This document shows positions 26,456 to 36,291 of a stretch of DNA of 64,000 bases, piece by piece (the first letter of the stretch is position 1; each line of letters opens with the position of its first letter). The stretch is from an uncultured Haliea sp. GTDB taxonomy: Bacteria; Pseudomonadota; Gammaproteobacteria; Pseudomonadales; Halieaceae. The translations under genes and the position numbers were made by a program. The notes under the pieces are model-generated. The model searched no databases. It saw only the letters and a list, made by a program, of their open reading frames with translations, and had not been told where the DNA came from. The stretch is taken from positions 1 to 64,000 of the forward strand of contig CAJXUQ010000019.1 in NCBI GenBank assembly GCA_913061145.1. Reading direction: 5' to 3'.

Positions 26456-29400
26456 TGCTTGCGACCTCCCCGGTCTCTCGGTCGAAGACCAGTAGATACA
26501 CCACCGGCACCACCACCAGGGTCAACAGGGTCGACGCGATGATGCCGAAAATAATTGCCAGCGCCAGGCCACTGAACACCGGGTCCAGGATGATCACCAG
26601 ATTGCCGAGCAAGGTTGTACCCGCCGTCAACAGCACCGGACGCATGCGCACATGACCCGCTTCCAGCAGAGCATTGCGAATGCTCTCGCCGCGACCGCGC
26701 GCCTGGGTGACGAACTCGACAAGGATCAGTGAATTGCGCACCACGATACCCGCCAGCGCAATCATGCCGATCATTGCCGTTGCGGTGAACAACACCGGGT
26801 CTGGCGCACCCGCAACGCTCCGCTCTCCCAACATGTTCAGCGACCAGAATCCGGGCATGATGCCGATCACGGTCAACGGAATGGCAGCCATGATAATCAG
26901 CGACAGTGCCGCGGAGTTTGTCTGCACCCGCAACACAAAGAAAATCGCCATCAGGGCGAAAGCGAATGCCAGTCCCATATCGCGGAACACATCGACTGTG
27001 ATGCGCCACTCCCCCTCACCGGTCCAGCGGACCTCGATATCCTCCGGCAGCGCCCAGCCATCACCTCCACCGGGATTGAGGAAGCTGCGCTGTTGCCAGT
27101 CGTTTGCACTGCCCTCGCTGACGCCCCGGTCGGCTACCATATCGGCGATGACATCGGCGGGAGGGCGGCCCGACAGTTCAGCGGTGACATACACGACAGG
27201 GCGCAGATCCTTGCGATAAATTGCCTGATCGGCCGCCAGCTGCTGAAACTCGCCGAGTTCGCCCAACGCCACCAAAGGTTGCGGTGCCGCATCCAGTCCA
27301 CTGGCCTTGCTGGCCTGGGTAATGCCGGCACGCCCCTTGACCTGCAGGCGTGCAAAATCCTGTGGCGAGACACGCTGCTCGGGGGCCAGGCGCAGCAGCA
27401 GGGGCAAGGGCAGCGCTTCACTGGCCTCCTGCAGATAGCCTGCGACCAGACCTTCGTTCGCCATGGCGATGGTGTCATTGATATCCGCCGTCGACACACC
27501 GGACAGTGCCGCTCGCGGCTTGTCCGCAACGAAACGCCAGCGCATCTGCCGCGCCTCTACGGACGTGTCCACCTCGACCACATGCGCTTCTCGCAGGAGA
27601 CGGTCGGCCAGCTGCCGGGCGGCAGCCAGCTGACGTTCATAGGGCGTCAGCGTATCGCCGTAGACCTCCGCCACCAGCGTGCTCATCACGGGAGGACCCG
27701 GAGGTACCTCCACCACCTTCAGATGCACCCCCTCGGCCTGCAGTGGGGCGAGCAACGCCCGGAGCCGCAGCACAACACCGTGTGACTGCTGCTCGCGAGC
27801 CGCCTTGTCGACCAGCACCACTCGGATGTCCGCCAGCTGCGGCGCCACACGCTGGTAATGCCGGCGCACCATGCCATTGAAATCGATCGGCGAAGGCTCA
27901 CCGACAAATGCGGCCACGGTCTGCACTTCCGGCACCCGCAGCAGGGACTGCATAACACGCTGGGTCAAGGCCGCCGTCTGCTCGAGAGTGGCCGACTCCG
28001 GCAGGTCGATCAGTACCTGGACCTCGTTCTTGTTGTCGTAGGGCAACAATTTCAGGGGCACAAGGCGCAGCAACGGCAGACTGGCTGCGAGCAGAAACAG
28101 CACAATCACCACCCACACCACCAAACGAGCTCTACCGCGGTGTGCGAGCAGGGGGCCCACCAGGCGCGCGTACACGCCCGGGTTGCTGCCACCGCTGTCA
28201 CCGGTCAACGCGTCAAGAGCCGGGCTGTCCATCGAGGGCAGCAGGCGTCCGGCAAGCCAGGGCGTGACCAGAAAGGCCACCAGAGTGCTGCTGATAACGG
28301 CCACAGGCACGTTGAAAGCCATGGGTGCCATATACGGTCCCATCATGCCGGTGATAAACGCCAGAGGCAGAAAGGCCACGACAATGGTCAGTGTCGACAT
28401 CAGCAAGGGCACACGTATTTCCGCCATTGCATCGACGATGCGACGCGCGCGCGAACCGCTGCCTACGGCAAAGTTGCGCGCGATGTTGTCGACACCGGTG
28501 ATCGGATCATCCACCAGCAAGCCGAGGGCGAGGATCAGCGCGAACAGGGTAACGCGGTTGATGGTGTAGCCGAAGGCCATGTCCAGGGCCAGCGTGAACC
28601 CGTAGCAGATTGGCACCGCCAGGCCCACTACCAGGCCCGCGCGCCAGCCCAGGAACACACTGATGAACACCACCACGGTAACGATGGCAAAGCCGAGGCT
28701 GCTGGCCAGGTTGTTGACTTTCTCATCGGCCGTCTGGCCGTAGTCGCGCAATACGCTCACATGCATCTGCGCCGGGAGCAGATCGCGCTGCAGCAATTCG
28801 AGCTCTGCGTGCACCCGCTGCGCGACGCCGACCGCATTGGTGCCCGGCTTCTTGGCGACATTCAGCGTCACCATGGGGTAGCGCGGCGTGGATTGCCCCT
28901 GCTCCCCGGGCTCCCCGGCGAAGCTGATCCAGGTGTAGCTCGCCGGCTCCTGCGGACCATCCACAATCCGCGCCACATCGCGCAAATACACCGGCACACC
29001 ATCGATCACATTCACAACCAGTCCCGGCAGCTCGTGTGCACCGCGCAGCGCGTCCCCGCTTTCCAGCAGAATCGACTCGTTGCTGAACGTCCAGCGGCCG
29101 GCGGATTGCAGCTGGTTGGATGCTGCCAGTGCCGCACTTACCTCCGCCGCACTGGTGCGCCGCGCGGCCAGGCTTTCCGGGTCCAGCAGAATCTGCACCT
29201 GGCGGGTGCGGCCACCGGTTACCGTCACTTCACCCGTGTCTGGCAGGCGCTGCAGGCGCGTACTCAGTTCGTCCGCCACGCGACGCAAATCGTAGTCGCT
29301 GTAGCGCTCCGGTGCCTCCGACCACAATGCGAGCACCACGATCGCAACGTCATCGACCTCCACCGGGCTCAGGTGCCAGCGGCTGACAACGGCCGGCAAC

Positions 29401-29765
29401 AGCTGGGGATTAGAATACAGCTTGTTGTACGTGTTCAGCAGGGCTTCTTCACGATCCTCACCAACATAGAACGACAGCGTGACCGCCGAGCGCCCGGCAG
29501 TCGTTGTGGAGTACACATGTTCGACCCCTGGAATCTGCGCCAGCAATTTTTCCAGAGGGACCGCCACCTGTCGTTCTACCTGCCCGGCGGTCAGCCCGGG
29601 CGCCTCGACAAACACATCGACCACTGGCACTACGATCTGCGGTTCTTCCTCACGCGGCGTTAACACCAGTGACAGTATCCCCGCCACGATGCCAATCACG
29701 AACAGCAGCTTGGGCAGGCCGCCACCCAGGGTGTAGTTCACCACACGGTCCAATGGGTGACTCAT
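26448..29765 (-). CDS. RND-family efflux permease
   Basis: 1105-aa inner-membrane transporter with 12 helices and two large periplasmic loops. It starts MSHPLDRVVNYTLGGGLPKLLFV and contains the proton-relay aspartates in LGLLVDDPITGVDN (AcrB D407/D408 equivalent) of helix 4. The charged periplasmic part and PREEEPQIVVPVVDVFVEAPGLTAGQVERQVAVPLEKLL are typical of the AcrB/MexF/CusA group; substrate type (drug versus metal) is not clear. Order arsR-type regulator, pump, adaptor; the regulator gene is 2 bases upstream. Confidence 0.93.
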   Translation of the reverse strand: MSHPLDRVVNYTLGGGLPKLLFVIGIVAGILSLVLTPREEEPQIVVPVVDVFVEAPGLTAGQVERQVAVPLEKLLAQIPGVEHVYSTTTAGRSAVTLSFYVGEDREEALLNTYNKLYSNPQLLPAVVSRWHLSPVEVDDVAIVVLALWSEAPERYSDYDLRRVADELSTRLQRLPDTGEVTVTGGRTRQVQILLDPESLAARRTSAAEVSAALAASNQLQSAGRWTFSNESILLESGDALRGAHELPGLVVNVIDGVPVYLRDVARIVDGPQEPASYTWISFAGEPGEQGQSTPRYPMVTLNVAKKPGTNAVGVAQRVHAELELLQRDLLPAQMHVSVLRDYGQTADEKVNNLASSLGFAIVTVVVFISVFLGWRAGLVVGLAVPICYGFTLALDMAFGYTINRVTLFALILALGLLVDDPITGVDNIARNFAVGSGSRARRIVDAMAEIRVPLLMSTLTIVVAFLPLAFITGMMGPYMAPMAFNVPVAVISSTLVAFLVTPWLAGRLLPSMDSPALDALTGDSGGSNPGVYARLVGPLLAHRGRARLVVWVVIVLFLLAASLPLLRLVPLKLLPYDNKNEVQVLIDLPESATLEQTAALTQRVMQSLLRVPEVQTVAAFVGEPSPIDFNGMVRRHYQRVAPQLADIRVVLVDKAAREQQSHGVVLRLRALLAPLQAEGVHLKVVEVPPGPPVMSTLVAEVYGDTLTPYERQLAAARQLADRLLREAHVVEVDTSVEARQMRWRFVADKPRAALSGVSTADINDTIAMANEGLVAGYLQEASEALPLPLLLRLAPEQRVSPQDFARLQVKGRAGITQASKASGLDAAPQPLVALGELGEFQQLAADQAIYRKDLRPVVYVTAELSGRPPADVIADMVADRGVSEGSANDWQQRSFLNPGGGDGWALPEDIEVRWTGEGEWRITVDVFRDMGLAFAFALMAIFFVLRVQTNSAALSLIIMAAIPLTVIGIMPGFWSLNMLGERSVAGAPDPVLFTATAMIGMIALAGIVVRNSLILVEFVTQARGRGESIRNALLEAGHVRMRPVLLTAGTTLLGNLVIILDPVFSGLALAIIFGIIASTLLTLVVVPVVYLLVFDRETGEVASNA

Positions 29766-29767
29766 GC

Positions 29768-30082
29768 TCAGCGTTGCTCCTCGCCGCAGTACAGAGAGTG
29801 CAGCACCTGTAGCACCGCAGCTACCTCGCCTGCAGCAATTGAGTAATACACCTGCTGCCCGTCACGCCGGGCATTCACGAGGCCTGCTTCGCGTAGGCGC
29901 GCGAGGTGTTGCGACAAGGCGGACTGCGACAGATCCAGACCCGCATTCAGAGCACCTACAGAGCACTCGCCCTCGACCAGAGAGCACAGAATCAGCAGCC
30001 GCTGTTCATTGGCGAGTTCCTTGAGCAAGGCAACCGCCTGTCGCGCCTGCCGGGCCATTGCGGCAGCATCCATCTCTGACAT
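29768..30082 (-). CDS. HlyU-like dithiol ArsR-family repressor
   Basis: 104-aa winged-helix regulator. The DNA-reading helix is LSQSALSQHLARLREAGLV, and the rest matches HlyU/BigR/YgaV: ILCSLVEGECSVGAL at residues 31-44 and HSLYCGEE at the end. C33 and C99 fall at the two cysteines (C38/C104 in Vibrio HlyU) that form a reversible di- or polysulfide; C40 is an extra one. Such proteins release DNA when oxidised by reactive sulfur or oxygen species. ATG at 30082 was chosen, with GGAGGT upstream. The gene controls the pump directly behind it and probably itself. Confidence 0.88.
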   Translation of the reverse strand: MSEMDAAAMARQARQAVALLKELANEQRLLILCSLVEGECSVGALNAGLDLSQSALSQHLARLREAGLVNARRDGQQVYYSIAAGEVAAVLQVLHSLYCGEEQR

Positions 30083-30112
30083 TCCTGTTGCACCTCCGGC
30101 AATGCTCATAAC

Positions 30113-30140
30113 GTTATATTAGATTTAGTTAATATGTAAA
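30113..30140 (-). promoter_or_regulatory. Sigma-70 promoter of the regulator-pump operon
   Basis: On the minus strand TTTACA (30140-30135) and TATAAC (30118-30113), each 5 of 6 to consensus, are 16 bases apart. The start would fall near 30106, about 24 bases before the regulator ATG. Confidence 0.65.
30116..30135. promoter_or_regulatory. Operator: inverted repeat ATATTA-N8-TAATAT
   Basis: A perfect 6-base inverted repeat (30116-30121 and 30130-30135) inside an AT-rich patch in otherwise GC-rich DNA. It fills the spacer of the regulator promoter and touches both hexamers, so a bound ArsR-family dimer would block RNA polymerase. This is the expected site for autoregulation by the HlyU-like protein; it could also affect the divergent aldolase gene. 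Confidence 0.6.
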
Positions 30141-30210
30141 GTGTTTGACGCCCGCGCACGCATAAACCGTCTACACTGGAAGTTTGAATATACACGGAAG
30201 AGGCACTGAA

Positions 30211-31002
<792 letters not shown>

Positions 31003-31066
31003 GCGGCTACGAACGTCCGCGCGGGGGTGGTATCCTGCGCGGAGCTTTCCTCCAGACGGATACCGC

Positions 31067-31975
31067 ATGTCACGAGCGTTCTGGTACAAATTGCTGTTGG
31101 CCGTGTTCCTTATCGCACTGGCCGTTATCCAGTTCATACCGCCTGCATCCCTGCAGTTGCCTGCGGATTTGCCTGACACTGAACGGGAGTCCGCCCGCCT
31201 GCTGGGCTTCGAAGGTATCCACAATTTCCGCGACCTCGGCGGCTACACCACTGAAGACGGCCGCCGCGTAGCCTGGGGGAAGCTGTACCGTTCAGGACAC
31301 TTCGCCACCGCAACACGCAGTGACCTGCAGCAGCTTGAACGCCTGCAGCTGGACACACTGATCGACTTCCGCTCTGTCGGCGAACGCGAGGAGGAACCGA
31401 GCCGCGTCCCCGAAGACGCGCCGTTTACGCAGCTGAGTATCCCCACCCTTGATGCCGGTAACAACGCCATGGTGAGCGAGCTGCGTGCGCGGATCGAGAG
31501 CGACGATCTCACAGGGTTCGATGCCGATGCCTTCATGCTTCAGGCCAACCGACAGTTTGCCGACGAGTTCACGCCGCAATATCGTCAATTCATGCACGCT
31601 GTGCTCAAGGCCGAGGGTCGCCCTGTAGTCTGGCAGTGCACTGCTGGCAAAGACCGCACCGGATTCGCTGCCGCTATACTACTGCGCATTCTGGGGGTTC
31701 CCGACGAGCAGATTATCCAGGACTACCTCGCCAGCCGCGAGCCGGCGCTGGATGCCCGCAGTCGCGAGCTTATGCTGCTGCGGGTGTTCAAGGGCGAGGC
31801 TGCAGCCGCGACCGTGGCCACCATGTTGAGTGTGGACGCACGCTGGCTACAGGCAGGCTTCGACGAGATTGATGCGCGCTGGGGCAGCTTCGATGCCTAT
31901 GTCCGTGATGGCCTGGCGCTCACCGCAACGGACATTCAGACCCTGCGCCGGCATTTGCTGGCGGGGGCCGGGTAG
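31067..31975 (+). CDS. Membrane-anchored tyrosine-protein phosphatase
   Basis: 302-aa dual-specificity-like phosphatase of the Y_phosphatase3 family. The active site CTAGKDRTG gives Cys191 and Arg197 of the CX5R motif; the family N-terminal signature FRDLGGYTTEDGRRVAWGKLYRSGHF precedes it. An N-terminal membrane helix (about residues 6-24) should tether it with the catalytic part outside the membrane. Related enzymes act on phosphotyrosine or on phosphoinositides. It begins 64 bases after the aldolase gene and ends 17 bases before cls. ATG at 31067. Confidence 0.85.
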   Translation: MSRAFWYKLLLAVFLIALAVIQFIPPASLQLPADLPDTERESARLLGFEGIHNFRDLGGYTTEDGRRVAWGKLYRSGHFATATRSDLQQLERLQLDTLIDFRSVGEREEEPSRVPEDAPFTQLSIPTLDAGNNAMVSELRARIESDDLTGFDADAFMLQANRQFADEFTPQYRQFMHAVLKAEGRPVVWQCTAGKDRTGFAAAILLRILGVPDEQIIQDYLASREPALDARSRELMLLRVFKGEAAAATVATMLSVDARWLQAGFDEIDARWGSFDAYVRDGLALTATDIQTLRRHLLAGAG

Positions 31976-31992
31976 GCCGCTTGGAGCTCGAG

Positions 31993-33423
31993 ATGTACAC
32001 CGAGATTATCGCAGTAGCGGTGGTCTTGTTCTACGCACTGGGCATCGTATCGGCCGTGGAGGCTATCATCAACGTGCGCACGGCGCAGGGCGCAATCGCC
32101 TGGGCCATCTCGCTGCTCACCATGCCCTACCTCGCCGTGCCCTGCTATCTGGTGTTCGGCCGCACCAAGTTTGATGGTTACCTGGAACAACGCAACGCGG
32201 TGGAGCAGGAAACACGCGAGCTGCTGCAGCAGACGCGAGCCGAAGTCGCCAAGCACCTGGTCGCCAGCTCACCCGCCGAACCGGTGTATAACGCCCTGTT
32301 CAACCTCACCGGCATACCCGCGGCCAGCGGCAACGCCGTTGAACTGCTGATTGACGGCCAACAGACTTTCAACAGTATCCTCGTCGGGCTGGAATCCGCA
32401 GAGCATCACATCTTGCTGGAATCCTACATCATTCGCGACGACAACCTCGGTCGTCGTATTGGCAGGGTATTGTCGGACAAGGCTCGATCGGGCGTCAGCG
32501 TACATGTGCTGTACGACGAGATTGGCAGCCGCAACTTCCACCGCACCGGGCTCTGCCGCCAGCTGCGCCAGACCGGCGTGCAGGTTGCCGCATTCAACAC
32601 GACGCAGGGTCGTCGTAACCGGTTTCAGCTGAACTTTCGCAATCACCGCAAAATCGTCGTGGTAGACGGCCGCGTCGCCTGGGTGGGCGGGCACAATATC
32701 GGCGACGAATACCTTGGCCTGGACCCGCGTATCGGCCACTGGCGCGACACCCACCTGCGCCTACAGGGGCCAGCCGTGCTGGGTGTCGAGCTGGCCTTCG
32801 CCACGGATTGGCGCTGGGCAACCCAGCGCGTGCTCAGCGTGGTACACCCGGACGCAGAGGACGGGCACCAGGGCAACGAGAACGTCCTCGTATTCCCATC
32901 GGACCCCTCCAGTATTCTGGAGCAGGCCGGGCTGATGTTCCTGCAGGTTATCGTGGCCGCGCGGCAACGGATCTGGATTGCCAGCCCCTATTTCGTACCC
33001 GACCGGAGTATTGTGTCCGCGCTGCAGCTGGCGGCGCTGCGTGGTGTCGATGTGCGTGTCATAATCCCCGATGAACCCGACGGCCCGGTTGTCGGTATGG
33101 CAAACTGGTCGTTCACACGGGAGCTGCTGCCCGCTGGCGTGAAGGTCTATCGCTATCAGGGCGGCTTCCTGCACCAGAAAGTCCTGCTCATGGACAATCA
33201 CCTGGCGGGCATAGGAACCGCCAATTTCGATAACCGCTCCTTCAGGCTGAACTTCGAAATTACCCTGCTGGTGGACGGCGAGCAGTTTGCCAGCGAGGTA
33301 CAGGCCATGCTGGAGGCGGATCTACAGCAGTGCCGCGAGGTCACGCCCGCCGAAATCGACGGCAAACCAGCCTGGTTTCCCCTTGCCATGGGCGCGGCGC
33401 GCCTGTTTTCACCGGTGCTGTGA
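31993..33423 (+). CDS. cls: Cardiolipin synthase
   Basis: 476-aa phospholipase-D-superfamily enzyme making cardiolipin from two phosphatidylglycerols. Two N-terminal membrane helices (about residues 4-24 and 36-56), then two HKD catalytic motifs: H218-K220-D225 (NHRKIVVVDGRVAWVGG) and H394-K396-D401 (LHQKVLLMDNHLAGIGTANFD). ATG at 31993 with GGAG six bases earlier is preferred over the TTG at 31981. Co-directional with the phosphatase gene, possibly one transcript. The closely spaced convergent gene leaves no clear terminator. Confidence 0.94.
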   Translation: MYTEIIAVAVVLFYALGIVSAVEAIINVRTAQGAIAWAISLLTMPYLAVPCYLVFGRTKFDGYLEQRNAVEQETRELLQQTRAEVAKHLVASSPAEPVYNALFNLTGIPAASGNAVELLIDGQQTFNSILVGLESAEHHILLESYIIRDDNLGRRIGRVLSDKARSGVSVHVLYDEIGSRNFHRTGLCRQLRQTGVQVAAFNTTQGRRNRFQLNFRNHRKIVVVDGRVAWVGGHNIGDEYLGLDPRIGHWRDTHLRLQGPAVLGVELAFATDWRWATQRVLSVVHPDAEDGHQGNENVLVFPSDPSSILEQAGLMFLQVIVAARQRIWIASPYFVPDRSIVSALQLAALRGVDVRVIIPDEPDGPVVGMANWSFTRELLPAGVKVYRYQGGFLHQKVLLMDNHLAGIGTANFDNRSFRLNFEITLLVDGEQFASEVQAMLEADLQQCREVTPAEIDGKPAWFPLAMGAARLFSPVL

Positions 33424-33446
33424 GCAAGCGCTGCGCGTGAAGCCCA

Positions 33447-34835
33447 CTAACCCGGCCAGGACTTCGTATCGATATCGAGGTCGCGCCAGGCTTCCGGCCG
33501 CAGGCGCGGCTCGACACCCTGGCGCAGCTGTGTGTCGTAGTCGCGCAGCAGACGCATGCCAATCCGGTACATCCAGACGAGTCCGGCCAGGTTGACCAAT
33601 GCCAGCAGTCCCATGGTGATTTCGGCGAAGCCGAACACAGTGCTGAGATCCTGCAAAGAGCCCCAGAACACCAGCCCCAGCACAGCCACGCGGAACCCGT
33701 TTGCCACCGTGGCGTCGTCGTGACTGAAAAAGCTCAGGCTGTTGTCACCGAGGTAGTAGTTGTAGAGGATAGAGCTGAAGGCGAAGAGCACGAGAGCGAC
33801 CGATACGAACGTGGCACCCCAGCTGCCCACGTGGCTGCCCATGGCAAGCTGGGTGAGCAACACACCATCCACATCCGCCGCACCCGGCTGGTACACATCG
33901 GAAAGCAGGATAATCACAGCGGTGCAGCTACACATGATCATGGTGTCAATAAATACGCTGAAAGCCTGCACCACGCCCTGATTGGCGGGGTGCGGCACAT
34001 GCGCCACCGCCGCGACATTGGGAGCGCTGCCGAGCCCCGCCTCGTTGCTGAACAGACCCCGTTTGACCCCCTGCAGAATCACGGCACCGAGCCCACCACC
34101 CACAGCCTGTTCAAGCCCAAACGCACTTTTCACGATAATCCACAACGCGGCGGGGACCTCGGTGATATGCAGCGCAATCACCACGAGCGCCGCGAGGAAG
34201 TACATAAGCGCCATGATCGGCACAATCACCTCGGAGACCAGCGCGATGCGACGAATGCCGCCGAAAATCACTGAACCCAGCACCACTACCATGACCACGC
34301 CGGTGATCCAGGTGGAGATACCAAAGGATTCCGCCAGGGACGTTGCCACAACGTAGGACTGTACCGCATTGAAACCGAGGCCAAAGGTGACCAGCAGCAA
34401 CACGGAATACACAGCGGCCAGACCGCGCTGCCCAACGCCGTGCGTCAGGTAATAGGCCGGCCCGCCGCGAAAGCTGCCGTCGGGTTCCGTGCGTTTGAAC
34501 AGCTGCGCCAGGGAACACTCGAAAAAGCTCGTGGCCATGCCCATCAATCCAATCAGCCACATCCAGAACACCGCACCCGGGCCGCCGAGGGTGATGGCCA
34601 CGGCAACACCGGCGATATTACCGCTGCCCACGCGGCCCGCCACCGACACCACCAATGCCTGGAAGGAACTCACCTGGCCGCGCTCATGGTGCATGCCCCC
34701 GCGCAACACACCGAACATGCGCCTGAAATAGCGAAACTGCACGCCGCGCGACGCTACGGTAAACAACAGGCCTACGGCCACCAGTACCAGAACAAGCACC
34801 TGGCCCCAGAGGAAATCATTGAAAGCTGTCAGCAT
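33447..34835 (-). CDS. Na+:alanine/glycine symporter (AGCS family)
   Basis: 462-aa transporter with about 11 hydrophobic segments. AGCS signatures: SFQALVVSVAGRVGSGNIAGVAVAI near the N-terminus (the Na+/substrate site, related to GRVGxGNIAGVAxAI), FRGGPAYYLTHGVG and LFSNEAGLGSAPNVAA. It imports alanine, glycine or similar amino acids with sodium. It lies 46 bases downstream of an NSS symporter on the same strand. Sodium coupling fits a marine habitat. Confidence 0.92.
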   Translation of the reverse strand: MLTAFNDFLWGQVLVLVLVAVGLLFTVASRGVQFRYFRRMFGVLRGGMHHERGQVSSFQALVVSVAGRVGSGNIAGVAVAITLGGPGAVFWMWLIGLMGMATSFFECSLAQLFKRTEPDGSFRGGPAYYLTHGVGQRGLAAVYSVLLLVTFGLGFNAVQSYVVATSLAESFGISTWITGVVMVVVLGSVIFGGIRRIALVSEVIVPIMALMYFLAALVVIALHITEVPAALWIIVKSAFGLEQAVGGGLGAVILQGVKRGLFSNEAGLGSAPNVAAVAHVPHPANQGVVQAFSVFIDTMIMCSCTAVIILLSDVYQPGAADVDGVLLTQLAMGSHVGSWGATFVSVALVLFAFSSILYNYYLGDNSLSFFSHDDATVANGFRVAVLGLVFWGSLQDLSTVFGFAEITMGLLALVNLAGLVWMYRIGMRLLRDYDTQLRQGVEPRLRPEAWRDLDIDTKSWPG

Positions 34836-34881
34836 GGGTTCTCCGCGGGCGCAAACCCGAGATGGGCAAATCCGCGCGGTG

Positions 34882-36231
34882 TCAGCCTGTCACACCGCGC
34901 ACGAAAATGACCACCAGCGCGGGCGGCACGACAAAGCGAATCGTGAAGCGCCAAAGCGCATACCCCAGGCCGTGCATGCTGGAGAGTTCATCGCGACTCG
35001 CGCGGGAGGTCATAACCCAGCCGGCAAACACCGCAATCAACAGGCCGCCCAACGGCAGGAGTATCTGGTTGGAGAAATAATCCACGGCGTCATTAAAGTT
35101 GAGACCACCGATCCTGAGATCCACCCACACGTTATAGGACAGGATGCTCAGCACATTGAGCACGGCGATGGAGCCGACGACCAGCAAGGTACTGCGGTGG
35201 CGCGACATGCCGTACCGCTCGTCGATCCAGGCATTTACGCACTCCACAAGGCCCACCATTGAGGTGATGCCGGCCACCGACAGCATGGTGAAGAACAGCA
35301 GGCCGAACACCTGCCCCCCTGGCATCTGGGCAAAGGCAACCGGCAGAGTCTGGAAAATGAGGCCGGCCCCCGCGGCGGGATCCAGCCCGTAGTTGAACAC
35401 GGCTGGGAATATCACCAGGCCCGCCAGCAGCGCGACGAAGGTATCCGCAATCACCACGATCAGCGCTGACTGGCCAATGGAAATCGACTTGGGCAGATAC
35501 GAGCCGTAAATCATCATGCCGCCCATCGCCACCCCGATGGAGAAAAACGCCTGACCAATCGCCGCGAGCACAGCATCCGGGCCGATCTTGCTGAAGTCAG
35601 GCGTGAACAGCCAGTCGATGGCCGCGCTGAACCCCCCGGCGAAATAGTTGTAGACGGCCAGGCCAACGAGCAGCATAAACATCAATGGCATCATCACCAC
35701 CACCGCCCGCTCAATGCCGTCCTTGACGCCGGCATAGATGATCAGCCCGGTGATCGCCAGCCCCACCAGCGTCCAGAACAGCATCCCTGCGGTATCCGCC
35801 TGCACGGCACTGAATTGCGCGGCGGCGTCTACCGCATCGACACCGACGAAACCCGTGGTAACCGCCTTGAAGAGATACCACAATACCCAGCCCACAATGA
35901 CCGCGTAGACGATCTCGATGGTGTAGGCCGCGAGCAAACCCATGCCGCCCACCCACTGCCACTGCCGACTGCGTGCACTCTCCACCGCAACCGCCGCCAT
36001 CGCCGCCGGCGGGCTGGCCTGACCGCGGCGCCCAATCATCAGCTCCGCGATCAGGATGGGCATCCCTATGCCAAAGGCACAGAGCAGATAGACGATGACA
36101 AACGCCGCGCCACCGTTCTCACCCGTGATGTAGGGGAAACGCCAGATATTGCCGAGTCCGACCGCAAAGCCAACAGCCGCCATCAGGAAAGCAAATCGCG
36201 AGGACCAGTGGTCCGCCTGTGCTACAACCAT
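34882..36231 (-). CDS. Na+-dependent neurotransmitter-type symporter (NSS/SNF family)
   Basis: 449-aa LeuT-fold transporter with 11-12 membrane helices. The first helix has WSSRFAFLMAAVGFAVGLGNIWRFPYITGENGG, the NSS sodium-binding signature (GLGNIWRFP), and helix 6/7 carries the AFFSIGVAMGGMMIYGSYLP segment. It takes up an amino acid with Na+. It lies between the aminopeptidase and an AGCS symporter, which suggests use of amino acids freed from peptides. It starts at the ATG at 36231, 60 bases beyond the aminopeptidase stop. Confidence 0.93.
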   Translation of the reverse strand: MVVAQADHWSSRFAFLMAAVGFAVGLGNIWRFPYITGENGGAAFVIVYLLCAFGIGMPILIAELMIGRRGQASPPAAMAAVAVESARSRQWQWVGGMGLLAAYTIEIVYAVIVGWVLWYLFKAVTTGFVGVDAVDAAAQFSAVQADTAGMLFWTLVGLAITGLIIYAGVKDGIERAVVVMMPLMFMLLVGLAVYNYFAGGFSAAIDWLFTPDFSKIGPDAVLAAIGQAFFSIGVAMGGMMIYGSYLPKSISIGQSALIVVIADTFVALLAGLVIFPAVFNYGLDPAAGAGLIFQTLPVAFAQMPGGQVFGLLFFTMLSVAGITSMVGLVECVNAWIDERYGMSRHRSTLLVVGSIAVLNVLSILSYNVWVDLRIGGLNFNDAVDYFSNQILLPLGGLLIAVFAGWVMTSRASRDELSSMHGLGYALWRFTIRFVVPPALVVIFVRGVTG

Positions 36232-36291
36232 GGTATTCGACCCCCGGTATTCTCATTATTACTCACAGTGTACACAAAAGCCCCCGGGGCA

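Noticed and set aside
27858-29663. 601-codon open frame on the plus strand
   Set aside because: It is antisense to the RND permease. The amino-acid make-up (very rich in His, Gln, Arg) and the lack of any domain show that it is a shadow of GC-rich codon usage.
30145-30177. Promoter for the class II aldolase gene
   Set aside because: TTGACG and TACACT are 21 bases apart, too far for a normal sigma-70 promoter.
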